DNA from: Thalassospira sp. MCCC 1A01428
GTDB taxonomy: Bacteria; Pseudomonadota; Alphaproteobacteria; Rhodospirillales; Thalassospiraceae
Length of the DNA: 64,000 bases
Direction: 5' to 3'
Assembly: GCF_002115825.1 (NCBI RefSeq)
Contig: NZ_JFJZ01000011.1
Coordinates: 90,629 to 154,628 of the forward strand
Shown here: positions 17,501-25,790 of the stretch, in pieces
Layout: the number at the start of each line of letters is the position of its first letter
How positions within the stretch are numbered: the stretch's first letter is position 1
Notes under the pieces: generated by a model
Database searches by the model: none
Seen by the model: only the letters and a program-made list of their open reading frames with translations
What the model was told of the DNA's origin: nothing
Made by a program: the position numbers and the translations under genes

Positions 17501-19719
17501 GCCCGTCCCTCCAGACTTGCAGGTACAATGTCATTCGCACATGACAACGGCAGGGTAATGCGCTGAAAACCATGTCCGAAATCGGGCTCGCCATTGCGGG
17601 CAAGCACCCGGCGCATCGCCACCAGCGACACCACCAGCCTGCGTTTAAAGTTATGGTCCATGTCCATCTGTGCCGGTTTTGCCGCATTCCGCATGTCCCG
17701 TGATGCCACCAGCCCAACGAGGCCGTCGGCAAGGCACGACACGTCCTGTCCTTGCGGTTGATCTGCGGTTGCCTGCATCAGGATTTCGTCAAGCAAGGTT
17801 AAAAGCTCGGCGTCGGGCTTACGGTCAAAATCATGGGTTCTAAGGTCAAAATGATTGGCCATCCCGCCCAGGAAACGATCAAGCAGATCGGCGATATCGC
17901 CGTTCACCCCTTTGCGAACCCGACGCAAATCAAACAGGTTGGCCGCAATGGAGACTTCCGGCATTGCGCGCATCAACTGGCCCCGATGGTTTGGGGCCAG
18001 GGCCAGTTTCGGCAAGATCAAACCCTGACGATCCAGCAAGCGACGCAGCACTGTCATACGCGGGGCAACACGGTCAAACCGCGCCAGATTGGCAAGGTCG
18101 CGCCAATTGGCCTGCAACAGGCGGCGAATGGAATGATCCGGCGTCATGGAGCGCATCATCGCCGTTACAATTGCCGCCACAGCAAAGCCGGAAACCATGG
18201 CCACCGCCCCGTCAATCGAACTGGCAAAGTTACCGCTATAACGGGTGGAAATGTTAAGCAACATCACCGTATTAACCGCCATTGGCAGCGCAAAGATAAA
18301 CGTTTTGGGTGACGGGATCAGCAAGCCGATGAGCAGCAAATAGGGGGCAAAAACGGCAACCAGCAACGGAAAACCATCAATGGCAGGCAGCACGGCATAG
18401 CCATAAAACAGCGTTACCACCACCGAAAACAGGGTATAGGTGATAAAGCCTTTTTGGGCGGGTACCGGGTCATCGAGAAATGACAATATACTGGTGCCGA
18501 CAGCGGCCATCATCGCGGCCGAAGAACCATTGGGCCAACCGGTTTCAACCCAGATCAAACAGACCGCCAATGTCGCAAGGGTCGCGGTCAAGCCCGAGCG
18601 TAACGCCAAACCATAATCCACATGCAACGAAGCTTTGTCGCCCGGGTCTCGCCAGCGGTCCACCACCGTTTGGGGAACCCGCCCTTCGCGGATGCCAGCC
18701 CATAACAACTGGCAATCGTCGTAAAAACCAATCAGTCGATGCAAACGCACACACAGATTGATCACCAGAAGATCATGCCAGTTACGATTAACCTCGTAAT
18801 GGCGGGCCAATTCGGAAATATCGTTGTGCAACCGGTTAATCCGGGTCCGGTCAAACGGATCGGCATTTCCATCCTGTATCCAGGTATCGATGCTGCGCAA
18901 CAGAACGGCAACATTTTGGGGGATGCCAGGACCTGTTGCCGCCAGTGCATTGATCCGGTCATGCAGGCTGTAAAGGGATGGCAATAAAGCCGCCATGGCA
19001 TTTTGCAATGCCTGCAACGGACGCGTCATCCCGTTCAGGGACGAACGTTCATAACCAACATGAACGGCAAGACCATGTATTTCGCCAATATCGGCAATCA
19101 GTTTAATACGGTCCTCATGCAATTTTTCATCATCATGGTCACCGGCAAAACTTAAACCCGCAAGATCGCGCACATCTTGCAAGGCACGATCAATTCTTGC
19201 GGCCAACACAGGCCCCAGATGACGTGGAAACACCACATGACTAACAAGTGTGGCACAAATAATGCCCAGACTGATTTCCTGGACCCGGGCAACAGCAACG
19301 TCAAAAACAGTGCCGGGGTCGGTAACACAGGGAAAACCGATAATGGCAGCGGTATAACCCGCCAGCATAAACAGATAACTACGCGGGGTGCGGTCAAGGC
19401 GCGACAGATACAGACATAATCCAACCCAACCCGCCATCATCAACGACAGTAAAACCGGTGCATCCACCAAATTGGGCACCAGCGCCACGGCGAAAACCGC
19501 GCCAATTATGGTGCCAACCACGCGATATACCGCCTTGGATGCCAAAACCCCGGTTAACGGATTGGCAATGATATAAACAGTTGCCATCGCCCATACCGGG
19601 CGGTCCAGATCAAATGCCAGCGCAATAAACAGGGCAAGCATACCGGCAACAAAGGTTTTGGCCGAAAACAACCAGTCATCCAGTCCCGGCCGGGAGGCAA
19701 GAATATTTTTTAACATCAC
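17497..19719 (-). CDS. FUSC/AaeB-family efflux pump subunit
   Basis: A 740-residue inner-membrane protein with two blocks of about five to six helices (about 20-165 and 375-510), each followed by a soluble region, as in the aromatic acid exporter AaeB and fusaric acid resistance proteins. The N-terminal FSAKTFVAGMLALFIAL and DLDRPVWAMATVYI segments are typical FUSC motifs. It lies five bases after the MarR gene. Likely substrates are hydroxylated aromatic carboxylic acids or fusaric-acid-like compounds; the exact one cannot be told. Confidence 0.9.
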   Translation of the reverse strand: MMLKNILASRPGLDDWLFSAKTFVAGMLALFIALAFDLDRPVWAMATVYIIANPLTGVLASKAVYRVVGTIIGAVFAVALVPNLVDAPVLLSLMMAGWVGLCLYLSRLDRTPRSYLFMLAGYTAAIIGFPCVTDPGTVFDVAVARVQEISLGIICATLVSHVVFPRHLGPVLAARIDRALQDVRDLAGLSFAGDHDDEKLHEDRIKLIADIGEIHGLAVHVGYERSSLNGMTRPLQALQNAMAALLPSLYSLHDRINALAATGPGIPQNVAVLLRSIDTWIQDGNADPFDRTRINRLHNDISELARHYEVNRNWHDLLVINLCVRLHRLIGFYDDCQLLWAGIREGRVPQTVVDRWRDPGDKASLHVDYGLALRSGLTATLATLAVCLIWVETGWPNGSSAAMMAAVGTSILSFLDDPVPAQKGFITYTLFSVVVTLFYGYAVLPAIDGFPLLVAVFAPYLLLIGLLIPSPKTFIFALPMAVNTVMLLNISTRYSGNFASSIDGAVAMVSGFAVAAIVTAMMRSMTPDHSIRRLLQANWRDLANLARFDRVAPRMTVLRRLLDRQGLILPKLALAPNHRGQLMRAMPEVSIAANLFDLRRVRKGVNGDIADLLDRFLGGMANHFDLRTHDFDRKPDAELLTLLDEILMQATADQPQGQDVSCLADGLVGLVASRDMRNAAKPAQMDMDHNFKRRLVVSLVAMRRVLARNGEPDFGHGFQRITLPLSCANDIVPASLEGRA

Positions 19720-19724
19720 ATCCC

Positions 19725-20201
19725 CTAACCGTTATTGTCTTGCGGGTCCTTGCCTTCGCGACAGGTCAATCTGGCCAGCAGCTGCTTTAGAACCTTCAGG
19801 GTGGTTTCAAGGTCGCCATCATCAATTTCAGCCGTAACGTTATCGCGGACACGGGCCAGAATTTGCTCGATCTCGGTTGCCTTGATCGCCCCTTGCGAGG
19901 TGAGGGATACCATTTTCGCCCGCCGGTCTGACGGGTCGGCAACACGGCGCACCATGTCGTCGGCCTCCAGCGCATCAATCACACGCACCAGCGATGGGCC
20001 TTCAACACCAATTTCCTCGGCAATGGCGCCTTGTCGTACGGTGCCACCGCGCCGATGCAACACAATCAACGGTAATGCCGTGGTTTGCGACAAGCCGTGC
20101 GCTTGCAGGGCATGGTCGATCTCGCGACGCCATTTTCGCGCTGTGTTAATCAGGGCGCTGCCAATGGTCAAATGCTGGGAAAAGGGATCAAAATCTGTCA
20201 T
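19725..20201 (-). CDS. MarR-family transcriptional regulator
   Basis: A 158-residue winged-helix protein with the MarR pattern: helical dimer ends, the recognition helix region EEIGVEGPSLVRVIDALEADD and the wing VADPSDRRAKMVSLT. It heads the FUSC efflux operon and is separated from the pump gene by only five bases, so it most likely represses its own operon until a phenolic or other aromatic ligand binds. A loose dyad with ATTGAATTA and TTAATTCCAAT lies at about 20216-20254, just upstream of the start, and could be its operator. Confidence 0.9.
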   Translation of the reverse strand: MTDFDPFSQHLTIGSALINTARKWRREIDHALQAHGLSQTTALPLIVLHRRGGTVRQGAIAEEIGVEGPSLVRVIDALEADDMVRRVADPSDRRAKMVSLTSQGAIKATEIEQILARVRDNVTAEIDDGDLETTLKVLKQLLARLTCREGKDPQDNNG

Positions 20202-20641
20202 GCAAAAAAGGTAGCATTGAATTAGTTTGAATCCTATCTATTTTAATTCCAATCAGGCATGCCATCAACGCATGGCATAACGAACCCTGGATTTGCAGAT
20301 AAGCTCTATTACCGCCGCGACCATTGCGGGCACCAATGCGCACCAACAAGCGTTTGTGGAAAGCGCCCCCCCCCCCTCAAATGAACCTGATTGATGCACT
20401 GGCTGCCTGCCGTACTGCTTACAGTGCAAAGACAGAATTATACAAAAGCCGAGATTTCCGAGTGGTAGCTCACCTATCGGCGTGTGTGGGGGGGGAAGAA
20501 CAGACAGATTAACCGGTTTGAAAAACAGGATTTCGTAAAATTCCACACGGCTTTGCCACGCCGGACGCATGCGTTTACCAAACACCCGTTATTGCACCGC
20601 ACCCGGCCCTTACACGGAAGGCAATCGTCGGTAAAACTGCT
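20202..20641. other. Intergenic region with C11 and G8 homopolymer tracts
   Basis: This 440-base stretch holds no confident gene. It contains eleven C at 20366-20376 and eight G at 20488-20495, unusual in this window and able to pair with each other. A plus-strand frame reading LDLQISSITAATIAGTNAHQ runs into the C-tract and stops soon after; removing one C would join it to a frame ending at 20512. It has no ATG start and no recognised homologue. The left end contains the marR promoter region. Confidence 0.5.
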
Positions 20642-21805
20642 TTATTGCAGGGGATTACCAAAAATGGCAGGCAGTATTTGCTGAGTAAAAGGAGATACAT
20701 CATTTAGCGGCCGACCATTGGTTAGAAAAACAATGGCTGTTTTTTGCTTGGGAAACCACGATATTTCAGCACTATAGCCAAAATAGGTGCCATCATGCCC
20801 CCAAACCGGCCCCCAGTCGCTTTCCCCAACCATAACGCCATAGCCATACGCCCCGTTACCGGCAAACATGGTATCAGTTGTCATGCGCTCAATTGCCTGG
20901 GGGCCCAACAAGGTACCATCAACAAAAAGCCCCCGGATAAAAGCCAGCATATCGCGCGCGGTTGAAACAACCCCGCCATCAGCCAGATGGTCGCCCACAT
21001 CATAACCGGTGACGTCTTCAAGATTCCCGTCACCATCGCCATCGTCATATCCGCGCGCAAGATCAGCATCACGCGGGAAACTGCCAAAACTGGTCGCGTC
21101 CATTTCCAGCGGAGTAAAAATGCGTTTTTCAAAAACCTCCTCGATTGAGGCCTGTTCGATCTGCTCGATGATATAGCCCAGCAAGATATAATTGCTGTTG
21201 GAATTGGCATATTCGCTTCCAGGCGAAAAAACGGGATCGCGATCGGCGATCAACGGCAAAAGCTCGGCATTGCGCCATCCATGCCGGGGTTCACGCCCCA
21301 CCAGTTCAAAAAAGAAATCACCGTCCAGATAATCGGGGATGCCGGAACTGTTATGTAAAAGGTCAATCAGGGTAGCCTGTTTGACGTTGGCGATGGACTG
21401 GGCATATTCGGGTGGCAGCCAACGCGCCGGATGATCCGACAGCTTTAACCGTTGTTCGGATGCCAGTTGCAGGATCACGACCGACGTCATCATCTTGGTT
21501 AAAGATCCGATATAGAACCGCTCCGCCCCACGCATTTTCCGGCTTGGGGCGACATGGGACAAGCCTGCCGCGGCAAAACGACTGCTGCCATCCTGATAGG
21601 CAATACCGACAACGGCGCCGGGCAATCCGGCCTGGGTGATATAGGCCTGCAAAAAGACCTGCAGCGGATCGGCCTGTTTTTGTGTTTGCGAAAAGGCCGG
21701 TTTACCACAACCAGCAAATGCAAAAAAAACAATTGCGAACAAAACAGGGCCCAAAGCCGCCATTTGGCCTGCCCGTGCCCCTATATGCCACCACCGATCA
21801 CGCAC
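20642..21805 (-). CDS. Exported class C beta-lactamase-like serine hydrolase
   Basis: The 387-residue protein has an N-terminal signal with a possible lipobox FAGC (Cys33). Catalytic motifs of the beta-lactamase/transpeptidase-like serine hydrolases are present: SLTK (Ser101, Lys104), YAN (199-201) and HDG (337-339). The family includes D-aminopeptidases, esterases and penicillin-binding carboxypeptidases; sequence alone does not distinguish them. A DDGDGDGNLED loop (254-264) resembles a calcium-binding loop and is uncommon here. It is a single gene, with no adjacent regulator, so resistance function is not implied. Confidence 0.88.
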   Translation of the reverse strand: MRDRWWHIGARAGQMAALGPVLFAIVFFAFAGCGKPAFSQTQKQADPLQVFLQAYITQAGLPGAVVGIAYQDGSSRFAAAGLSHVAPSRKMRGAERFYIGSLTKMMTSVVILQLASEQRLKLSDHPARWLPPEYAQSIANVKQATLIDLLHNSSGIPDYLDGDFFFELVGREPRHGWRNAELLPLIADRDPVFSPGSEYANSNSNYILLGYIIEQIEQASIEEVFEKRIFTPLEMDATSFGSFPRDADLARGYDDGDGDGNLEDVTGYDVGDHLADGGVVSTARDMLAFIRGLFVDGTLLGPQAIERMTTDTMFAGNGAYGYGVMVGESDWGPVWGHDGTYFGYSAEISWFPKQKTAIVFLTNGRPLNDVSPFTQQILPAIFGNPLQ

Positions 21806-21913
21806 CGCTTCTGTCCCCCGACTGAAATCACAGCCTTTTCACTATGGACAGCATTTGCCTGCAATCAAATTAAAAATTCAACGACTATTGGTACACTGCA
21901 GCACGTTTCACGC

Positions 21914-22273
21914 CTACTGTGCCAACCGGATCGTATCAATATCGGCAATCCGGCGCTCCAGCGCGGCAAGAAGGTCAGGGGTTCGCACAACAACCGGGTC
22001 CTCGCCGGTATCATCAATGGCGGGTTCAATAACCGAGGTTTCGGGACCAATGGTAACGCTATAGGCATTCATCACAATGTCATCTTCTGCACCGCTCTGC
22101 CCGGCGCGGACAGGCTGATTTATGATGCGATCGCGAACATATTCGGCCTTTTCACGAGACTGTTGAATATCAAGCACCAGAAATGCCGTGATACGCGCAT
22201 GACCAACATTACTTGCATCCCGTCCCGGCCAGTCCGGTACAGCAGAATAAGGCCCACCTAATACTTCACCCAT
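21914..22273 (-). CDS. Small hypothetical protein downstream of EndoU gene
   Basis: The 119-residue product starts at 22273 behind a strong AGGAGG placed six bases away; the longer frame to 22366 has no such support. It has no signal peptide or membrane helix, is acidic in its C-terminal half (DDTGEDP), and ends in a helix. I do not recognise it. It lies 117 bases after the EndoU gene on the same strand, with a terminator in between. Its position would suit an immunity protein, but an exported nuclease may not need one and there is no homology evidence. Confidence 0.7.
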   Translation of the reverse strand: MGEVLGGPYSAVPDWPGRDASNVGHARITAFLVLDIQQSREKAEYVRDRIINQPVRAGQSGAEDDIVMNAYSVTIGPETSVIEPAIDDTGEDPVVVRTPDLLAALERRIADIDTIRLAQ

Positions 22274-22324
22274 CAAAACCTCCTGTTGAGGCAAACGACA
22301 CGCCAGCATTTTAATCCTAAACAA

Positions 22325-22380
22325 ATGAAAAAGACAGCTCCGGCAAGGCGGCGTTTTCCTGGCCACCAGACGGAGCTGCC
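22325..22380 (-). terminator. Terminator after EndoU gene
   Basis: On the minus strand CAGCTCCG and CGGAGCTG pair around a long, itself G+C-rich loop of about 28 bases, followed by TCTTTTTC. It lies just behind the EndoU stop at 22391 and before the small gene. Confidence 0.6.
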
Positions 22381-22390
22381 TTGCGGCAGG

Positions 22391-22996
22391 TTACGGTGCG
22401 ACGTTAATCGGAAAGGCTGTATTAATTGCGGTGCCCGATATCGCCATTGCGACTGAGAAACGCAATGACGCATCTTTACCAACACAATATTTTCCAGCAT
22501 CAGCCACCGGTAATGGTTCAGGCCGGTTATAACCGCATTTGGTCCATCCCGGCGCCCCTGCCGGGCAGGCTGCCTCGAGATGATCGGCAGCATATGTGAT
22601 TGTTTCCTCGATCTGGGTTTGACTGCAATCATCGGGGAACAGGGTTGAAAACTTCGACGGGTTGGAAGGATTGGCAGCCCCGGCCCGGGCGCTATTCCAA
22701 AAAACCGTGGCATCATAAATGCCATTGGCATTTTCCGAACCCGGCGTCACGTTCACGGCAGAAATGGTTGCCGGGTTAACAGCCCCCGGGCGTGAATGAA
22801 AACCGACAAACCGGTTTTTAGCATTCACCTCGCCGCAAAAAACATGTTCAAGATTGATAGAATAAGCCCCGCTGCTATGCCCCTGCCCCGGACATGCAAC
22901 CTGCGCCTGTGCTTTATTTCCCGCACAGACCAACAAAACAGCCAACAACATGGCAGTGCCAGTTAAAACCCGGCCTGCCGTTAATAGGATATACAT
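22391..22996 (-). CDS. Secreted EndoU-family nuclease
   Basis: The 201-residue protein has a signal peptide (hydrophobic 11-24, cleavage likely after AQA at about 31) and a bacterial EndoU domain: LEHVFCGEVN with His51, GFHSRPG with His67, and KFSTLFPDDCS with Lys115, corresponding to the two His and one Lys of EndoU endoribonucleases. Most bacterial EndoU domains are C-terminal toxins of large contact-dependent or polymorphic toxin proteins; here the domain stands alone behind a signal peptide. Eight Cys in the mature part suggest disulfides outside the cytoplasm. Role may be extracellular RNA cleavage or antagonism; both are inference. Confidence 0.8.
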   Translation of the reverse strand: MYILLTAGRVLTGTAMLLAVLLVCAGNKAQAQVACPGQGHSSGAYSINLEHVFCGEVNAKNRFVGFHSRPGAVNPATISAVNVTPGSENANGIYDATVFWNSARAGAANPSNPSKFSTLFPDDCSQTQIEETITYAADHLEAACPAGAPGWTKCGYNRPEPLPVADAGKYCVGKDASLRFSVAMAISGTAINTAFPINVAP

Positions 22997-23066
22997 TTGA
23001 CGCCCCCGTCATGTGTTAAGAATACGTGCCGGTCGACGACCAGCCACACCCAACGACGCCAGCGCC

Positions 23067-24443
23067 CTATAACTGTGAAAATTCCAGTCCAATCCGCAGG
23101 GCCAATACACTGGCAGGTTCAAACCGCATGGGTTCACCGCCCAACTTGCCGCCATGCCATTGAGCCTTGGTAAGGACAAATGCCCCCAAGGGCAAATCGT
23201 GGCTGGTTTTGAAATTCACCAGCGCACGAACTTCCTTTGGTTTGCGAATGGCATCGTCGCGCCACATACAGTGATAGGCAAAAAGCGGCGTTCCACTACG
23301 GCGGTCCAAAAATACAAACGGCACTTCATAATGGCCCCAGCGCGCATAAAACAGGCTTTCCATACCCGTACTGGATGCCAGAAACTGGGTTTGAATGGCG
23401 GTTTCCACCAACCGGGTCACGGTATCTTCGCCTTCGGCGCGGCCACCAATAAGGCCACTTCGCAAACCGGGGTGAATCAGATGTACCTTAAAGGCAACAG
23501 CGCGCTGAAACGGTTTGGCATCCTGATCGATCCGTTCCAGCCGACGTACCAGCCATGCACTTTCCAGATATTCGAGATACCGGCGCAGGGTGTTTTTTGC
23601 CAGGTCAAGTTCGCGCGCCAGGGTTTCAATCGAAAATTCGGCCCCGGTATTATAAGCCAGCAAAACAAACAGGCGATGCAGGTCTGACGGGCTGGAAATG
23701 CCATGCAAACCGGGCAAATCGGAATGAAGGGAACGATGAATGGCCCCGGCTTCGCCATTGCGATCATGAAAACCGCCTTCGTTGATGTAATCTTCAAACA
23801 GGCGGTTTAATTCAATCAGACCATCGGGCACATCTGTTGTAAAGCGCCCCGCATTTGGCGGTTCGGGCAAAACATCGGCAGGTTTAATGCCTTGCTGCCC
23901 CAAATATTCGGCAAAGCTGAAGGGGGGCAAAAACAATGTGGTCAAATGGCTGCGATTTTCGGCATTAGGGGCCAGCGCACTGACGGCAACCACGCGCAAC
24001 ATCGGGTCGGCTTGTAACAACTTGGCAAGCTGGGCCTCCCAGTCGCGCTGATAGGATACTTCGTCGATAAACAGCCATAACGGATGATCGGCCGAAATCC
24101 CGCGCGAAGCCCGCAACAGGCGCGGCAGCCGGGAAATATCAAGTTCCAGAAATAACGGATGTTCCAGCGAAACATAACAGACATGGCGGCGCGGGGTATC
24201 GCCGTCGAGTAATTGCGACACGGCCTGACGCAGCATCACGGTTTTGCCCACACCACGCGGCCCGGTTAACAAAACGGCCTTATCACCGTCGCCACGTTCA
24301 ATCGCATTCCAGAACCGCTTAAAAAATGCCCGTTCCGGCAGATTATGAACCACATCATCAGTGATGCCATCCCACCACGGATTATCCAGCATCAATCGAC
24401 GCAGAAAATCCGGCTCACCAGGATGTTCAACAAAAGTCGCCAT
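23067..24443 (-). CDS. AAA ATPase with DUF4143-type C-terminal domain
   Basis: A 458-residue protein with Walker A GPRGVGKT (61-68), Walker B LWLFIDEV (122-129) and a sensor stretch VVAVSALAP (151-159), followed by the PFSFAEYL segment typical of the AAA_14 family. The C-terminal half contains a winged-helix-like ETLARELDLAKNTLRRYLEYLES and the DUF4143 nuclease-like fold region (about 310-440). Such proteins are common orphans in bacteria and archaea with unknown function; links to mobile elements or defence have been suggested but nothing here proves this. It stands alone. Confidence 0.85.
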   Translation of the reverse strand: MATFVEHPGEPDFLRRLMLDNPWWDGITDDVVHNLPERAFFKRFWNAIERGDGDKAVLLTGPRGVGKTVMLRQAVSQLLDGDTPRRHVCYVSLEHPLFLELDISRLPRLLRASRGISADHPLWLFIDEVSYQRDWEAQLAKLLQADPMLRVVAVSALAPNAENRSHLTTLFLPPFSFAEYLGQQGIKPADVLPEPPNAGRFTTDVPDGLIELNRLFEDYINEGGFHDRNGEAGAIHRSLHSDLPGLHGISSPSDLHRLFVLLAYNTGAEFSIETLARELDLAKNTLRRYLEYLESAWLVRRLERIDQDAKPFQRAVAFKVHLIHPGLRSGLIGGRAEGEDTVTRLVETAIQTQFLASSTGMESLFYARWGHYEVPFVFLDRRSGTPLFAYHCMWRDDAIRKPKEVRALVNFKTSHDLPLGAFVLTKAQWHGGKLGGEPMRFEPASVLALRIGLEFSQL

Positions 24444-24805
24444 AAACCGCCCCCACAGCTTGCCAGTGACCGCTATCGCATCGGCAAAATAACGCCAGCA
24501 ACAACACCCAAATTAGGATTAGTCATAAACCTTATTCTGATATTTTTTAACAAATACTTGTCAAACGCCGATTCTTTTGCCCATTACCCACAAAAAACGG
24601 ATCGCCTGCCGGGGAGGCAAGCGATCCGACGGACCGATCTGCTATGCGGGAAGGCACAAGTCCTGGGGAAGACGCGAGAAAGACTGACCCGACAACGGGA
24701 GCGCCAACTGCATCTCGGTCCTTTTGCACCGGCCAGGCGGGCGGGGGAGGCTTACCAGCCGATGCAAACCGGAGATTTGGTAATCAGAACAACAAAACGG
24801 ACAAA
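24444..24805. other. Non-coding region between ATPase gene and pspC
   Basis: The left 150 bases are A+T-rich and precede the ATPase gene. From about 24600 to 24800 the sequence is G+C-rich and structured on the minus strand, ending in the terminator at 24594-24628. It is either a long 3-prime end of the psp transcript or a separate small RNA. No credible protein reading frame was found. Confidence 0.5.
24594..24628 (-). terminator. Strong minus-strand terminator
   Basis: On the minus strand GGATCGCTTGCC and GGCAGGCGATCC pair as a long stem around CTCCCC, followed by GTTTTTTG. It lies about 180 bases beyond the pspC stop, so the transcript it ends carries a long untranslated region or is an independent RNA. 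Confidence 0.85.
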
Positions 24806-25459
24806 TTATTTGTCAGGTTTTGTATCCGGGCCGGGAATATCGCCCTCATCAGGCTGGCCGGTTACATTCTTGCCGGGCTTGCCGGTGCCTTGGGCACCGT
24901 CGGCCTTGCGCATCCGTTCCAGCTCGGAAGATAAATTATAGTCACCCGAGGCAACATAACCTTCCATATGGCCAGTCCGGCGTTCAAGGTCGTCAAACTT
25001 GGCGCGCAATTCATCCATCCAGGGTTCTTCATAATCAACCCCGAAAGTCGGATGCTCTACCTTATCAGAAGCCGCATCGTCACCCGCTGTTGACCCGCTT
25101 CGTGCCGAAGTGGCCCCACCGGACGACCGGCGGGAATGACGACCCAGAAAACCGAACCATTCCGGATGATGAACATAGGACCAGGCGGCAATAAACAGGA
25201 ACACGCCGACGGGGAAGCTGAAAATCAGCGTTGCGATCCAGGCGACAAGCACACCTTTGCGCGGAATTCCGAATTTTTCAGAGATGCCGGTAATCGTGCT
25301 TTTGATCGGCCCGGACCGGTGCGGGCCATTATGATGCCCACACCCGCCCTGGCTGTGGCTTTGGTCACGCCCCCGGCGAAAACGACACCCGCCGCCGGTA
25401 TGATTATGATGCCTGTTATTAAAGTATCGTGCACCGGCAGCAGCTTGCTCGGCAGTCAT
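24806..25459 (-). CDS. pspC: PspC-domain protein with His/Cys-rich N-terminus
   Basis: From the ATG at 25459 the product is 217 residues. A PspC domain (about 50-100) is seen in GISEKFGIPRKGVLVAWIAT with a membrane helix at 69-93. Before it lies an unusual stretch of His, Gly and Arg with two Cys (residues 16-50, for example HHNH, CRFRRGR, GGCGHH), possibly metal binding. The C-terminus is polar with a coiled-coil-like end (about 150-190) and an Asp/Pro/Lys tail. The start overlaps the pspB stop by four bases and has GGAGG upstream. PspC works with PspB to signal membrane stress to PspA. Confidence 0.85.
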   Translation of the reverse strand: MTAEQAAAGARYFNNRHHNHTGGGCRFRRGRDQSHSQGGCGHHNGPHRSGPIKSTITGISEKFGIPRKGVLVAWIATLIFSFPVGVFLFIAAWSYVHHPEWFGFLGRHSRRSSGGATSARSGSTAGDDAASDKVEHPTFGVDYEEPWMDELRAKFDDLERRTGHMEGYVASGDYNLSSELERMRKADGAQGTGKPGKNVTGQPDEGDIPGPDTKPDK

Positions 25460-25704
25460 ATCCTGTTCCTCCATTCGGCAACCTCTGCATCCAGAAGACT
25501 CTCCAGTGTCGCAACACGGCCCTCAAGGCGCTCCGCCTGCAATTTCAGACGGGCCATTGCTTCCTTGTGCTGCTGACTTTCCGCTGGCGGAACTTCCTGA
25601 CGTTCAGCTTTCATACGTTTCCACACGGTAATGTAATGAAAGATCACCCAGATTGGCCCGACAATAGAAATAAACACAATCAATGGAACGGCAAAAACCC
25701 ACAT
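25456..25704 (-). CDS. pspB: Phage shock protein B
   Basis: The 82-residue protein has one N-terminal membrane helix (3-25), a basic segment VWKRMKAE and a C-terminal coiled coil with ERLEGRVATLESLLD (about 58-72), matching PspB in length and layout. PspB and PspC form the inner-membrane sensor that releases PspF from PspA under envelope stress. It lies between pspA (gap 86 bases) and pspC (overlap four bases). Confidence 0.9.
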   Translation of the reverse strand: MWVFAVPLIVFISIVGPIWVIFHYITVWKRMKAERQEVPPAESQQHKEAMARLKLQAERLEGRVATLESLLDAEVAEWRNRI

Positions 25705-25790
25705 AAGCGCCCTTTAACTGATCAGGGTTCGATCATGCCACAACTGGTCATGATCGCCGGCTGCGAACACCAAAATGCCCGCACACTGAA

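Noticed and set aside
20265..20585. 106-codon minus-strand open frame in the homopolymer region
   Set aside because: Crosses both homopolymer tracts, has no ribosome site and no protein-like composition.
20642..21805. True antibiotic-resistance beta-lactamase
   Set aside because: The motifs are shared by many esterases and peptidases, and no ampR-type regulator adjoins.
24600..24800. Signal recognition particle RNA, tmRNA or 6S RNA
   Set aside because: The conserved SRP loop, tmRNA ends and 6S features were looked for on both strands and not found.
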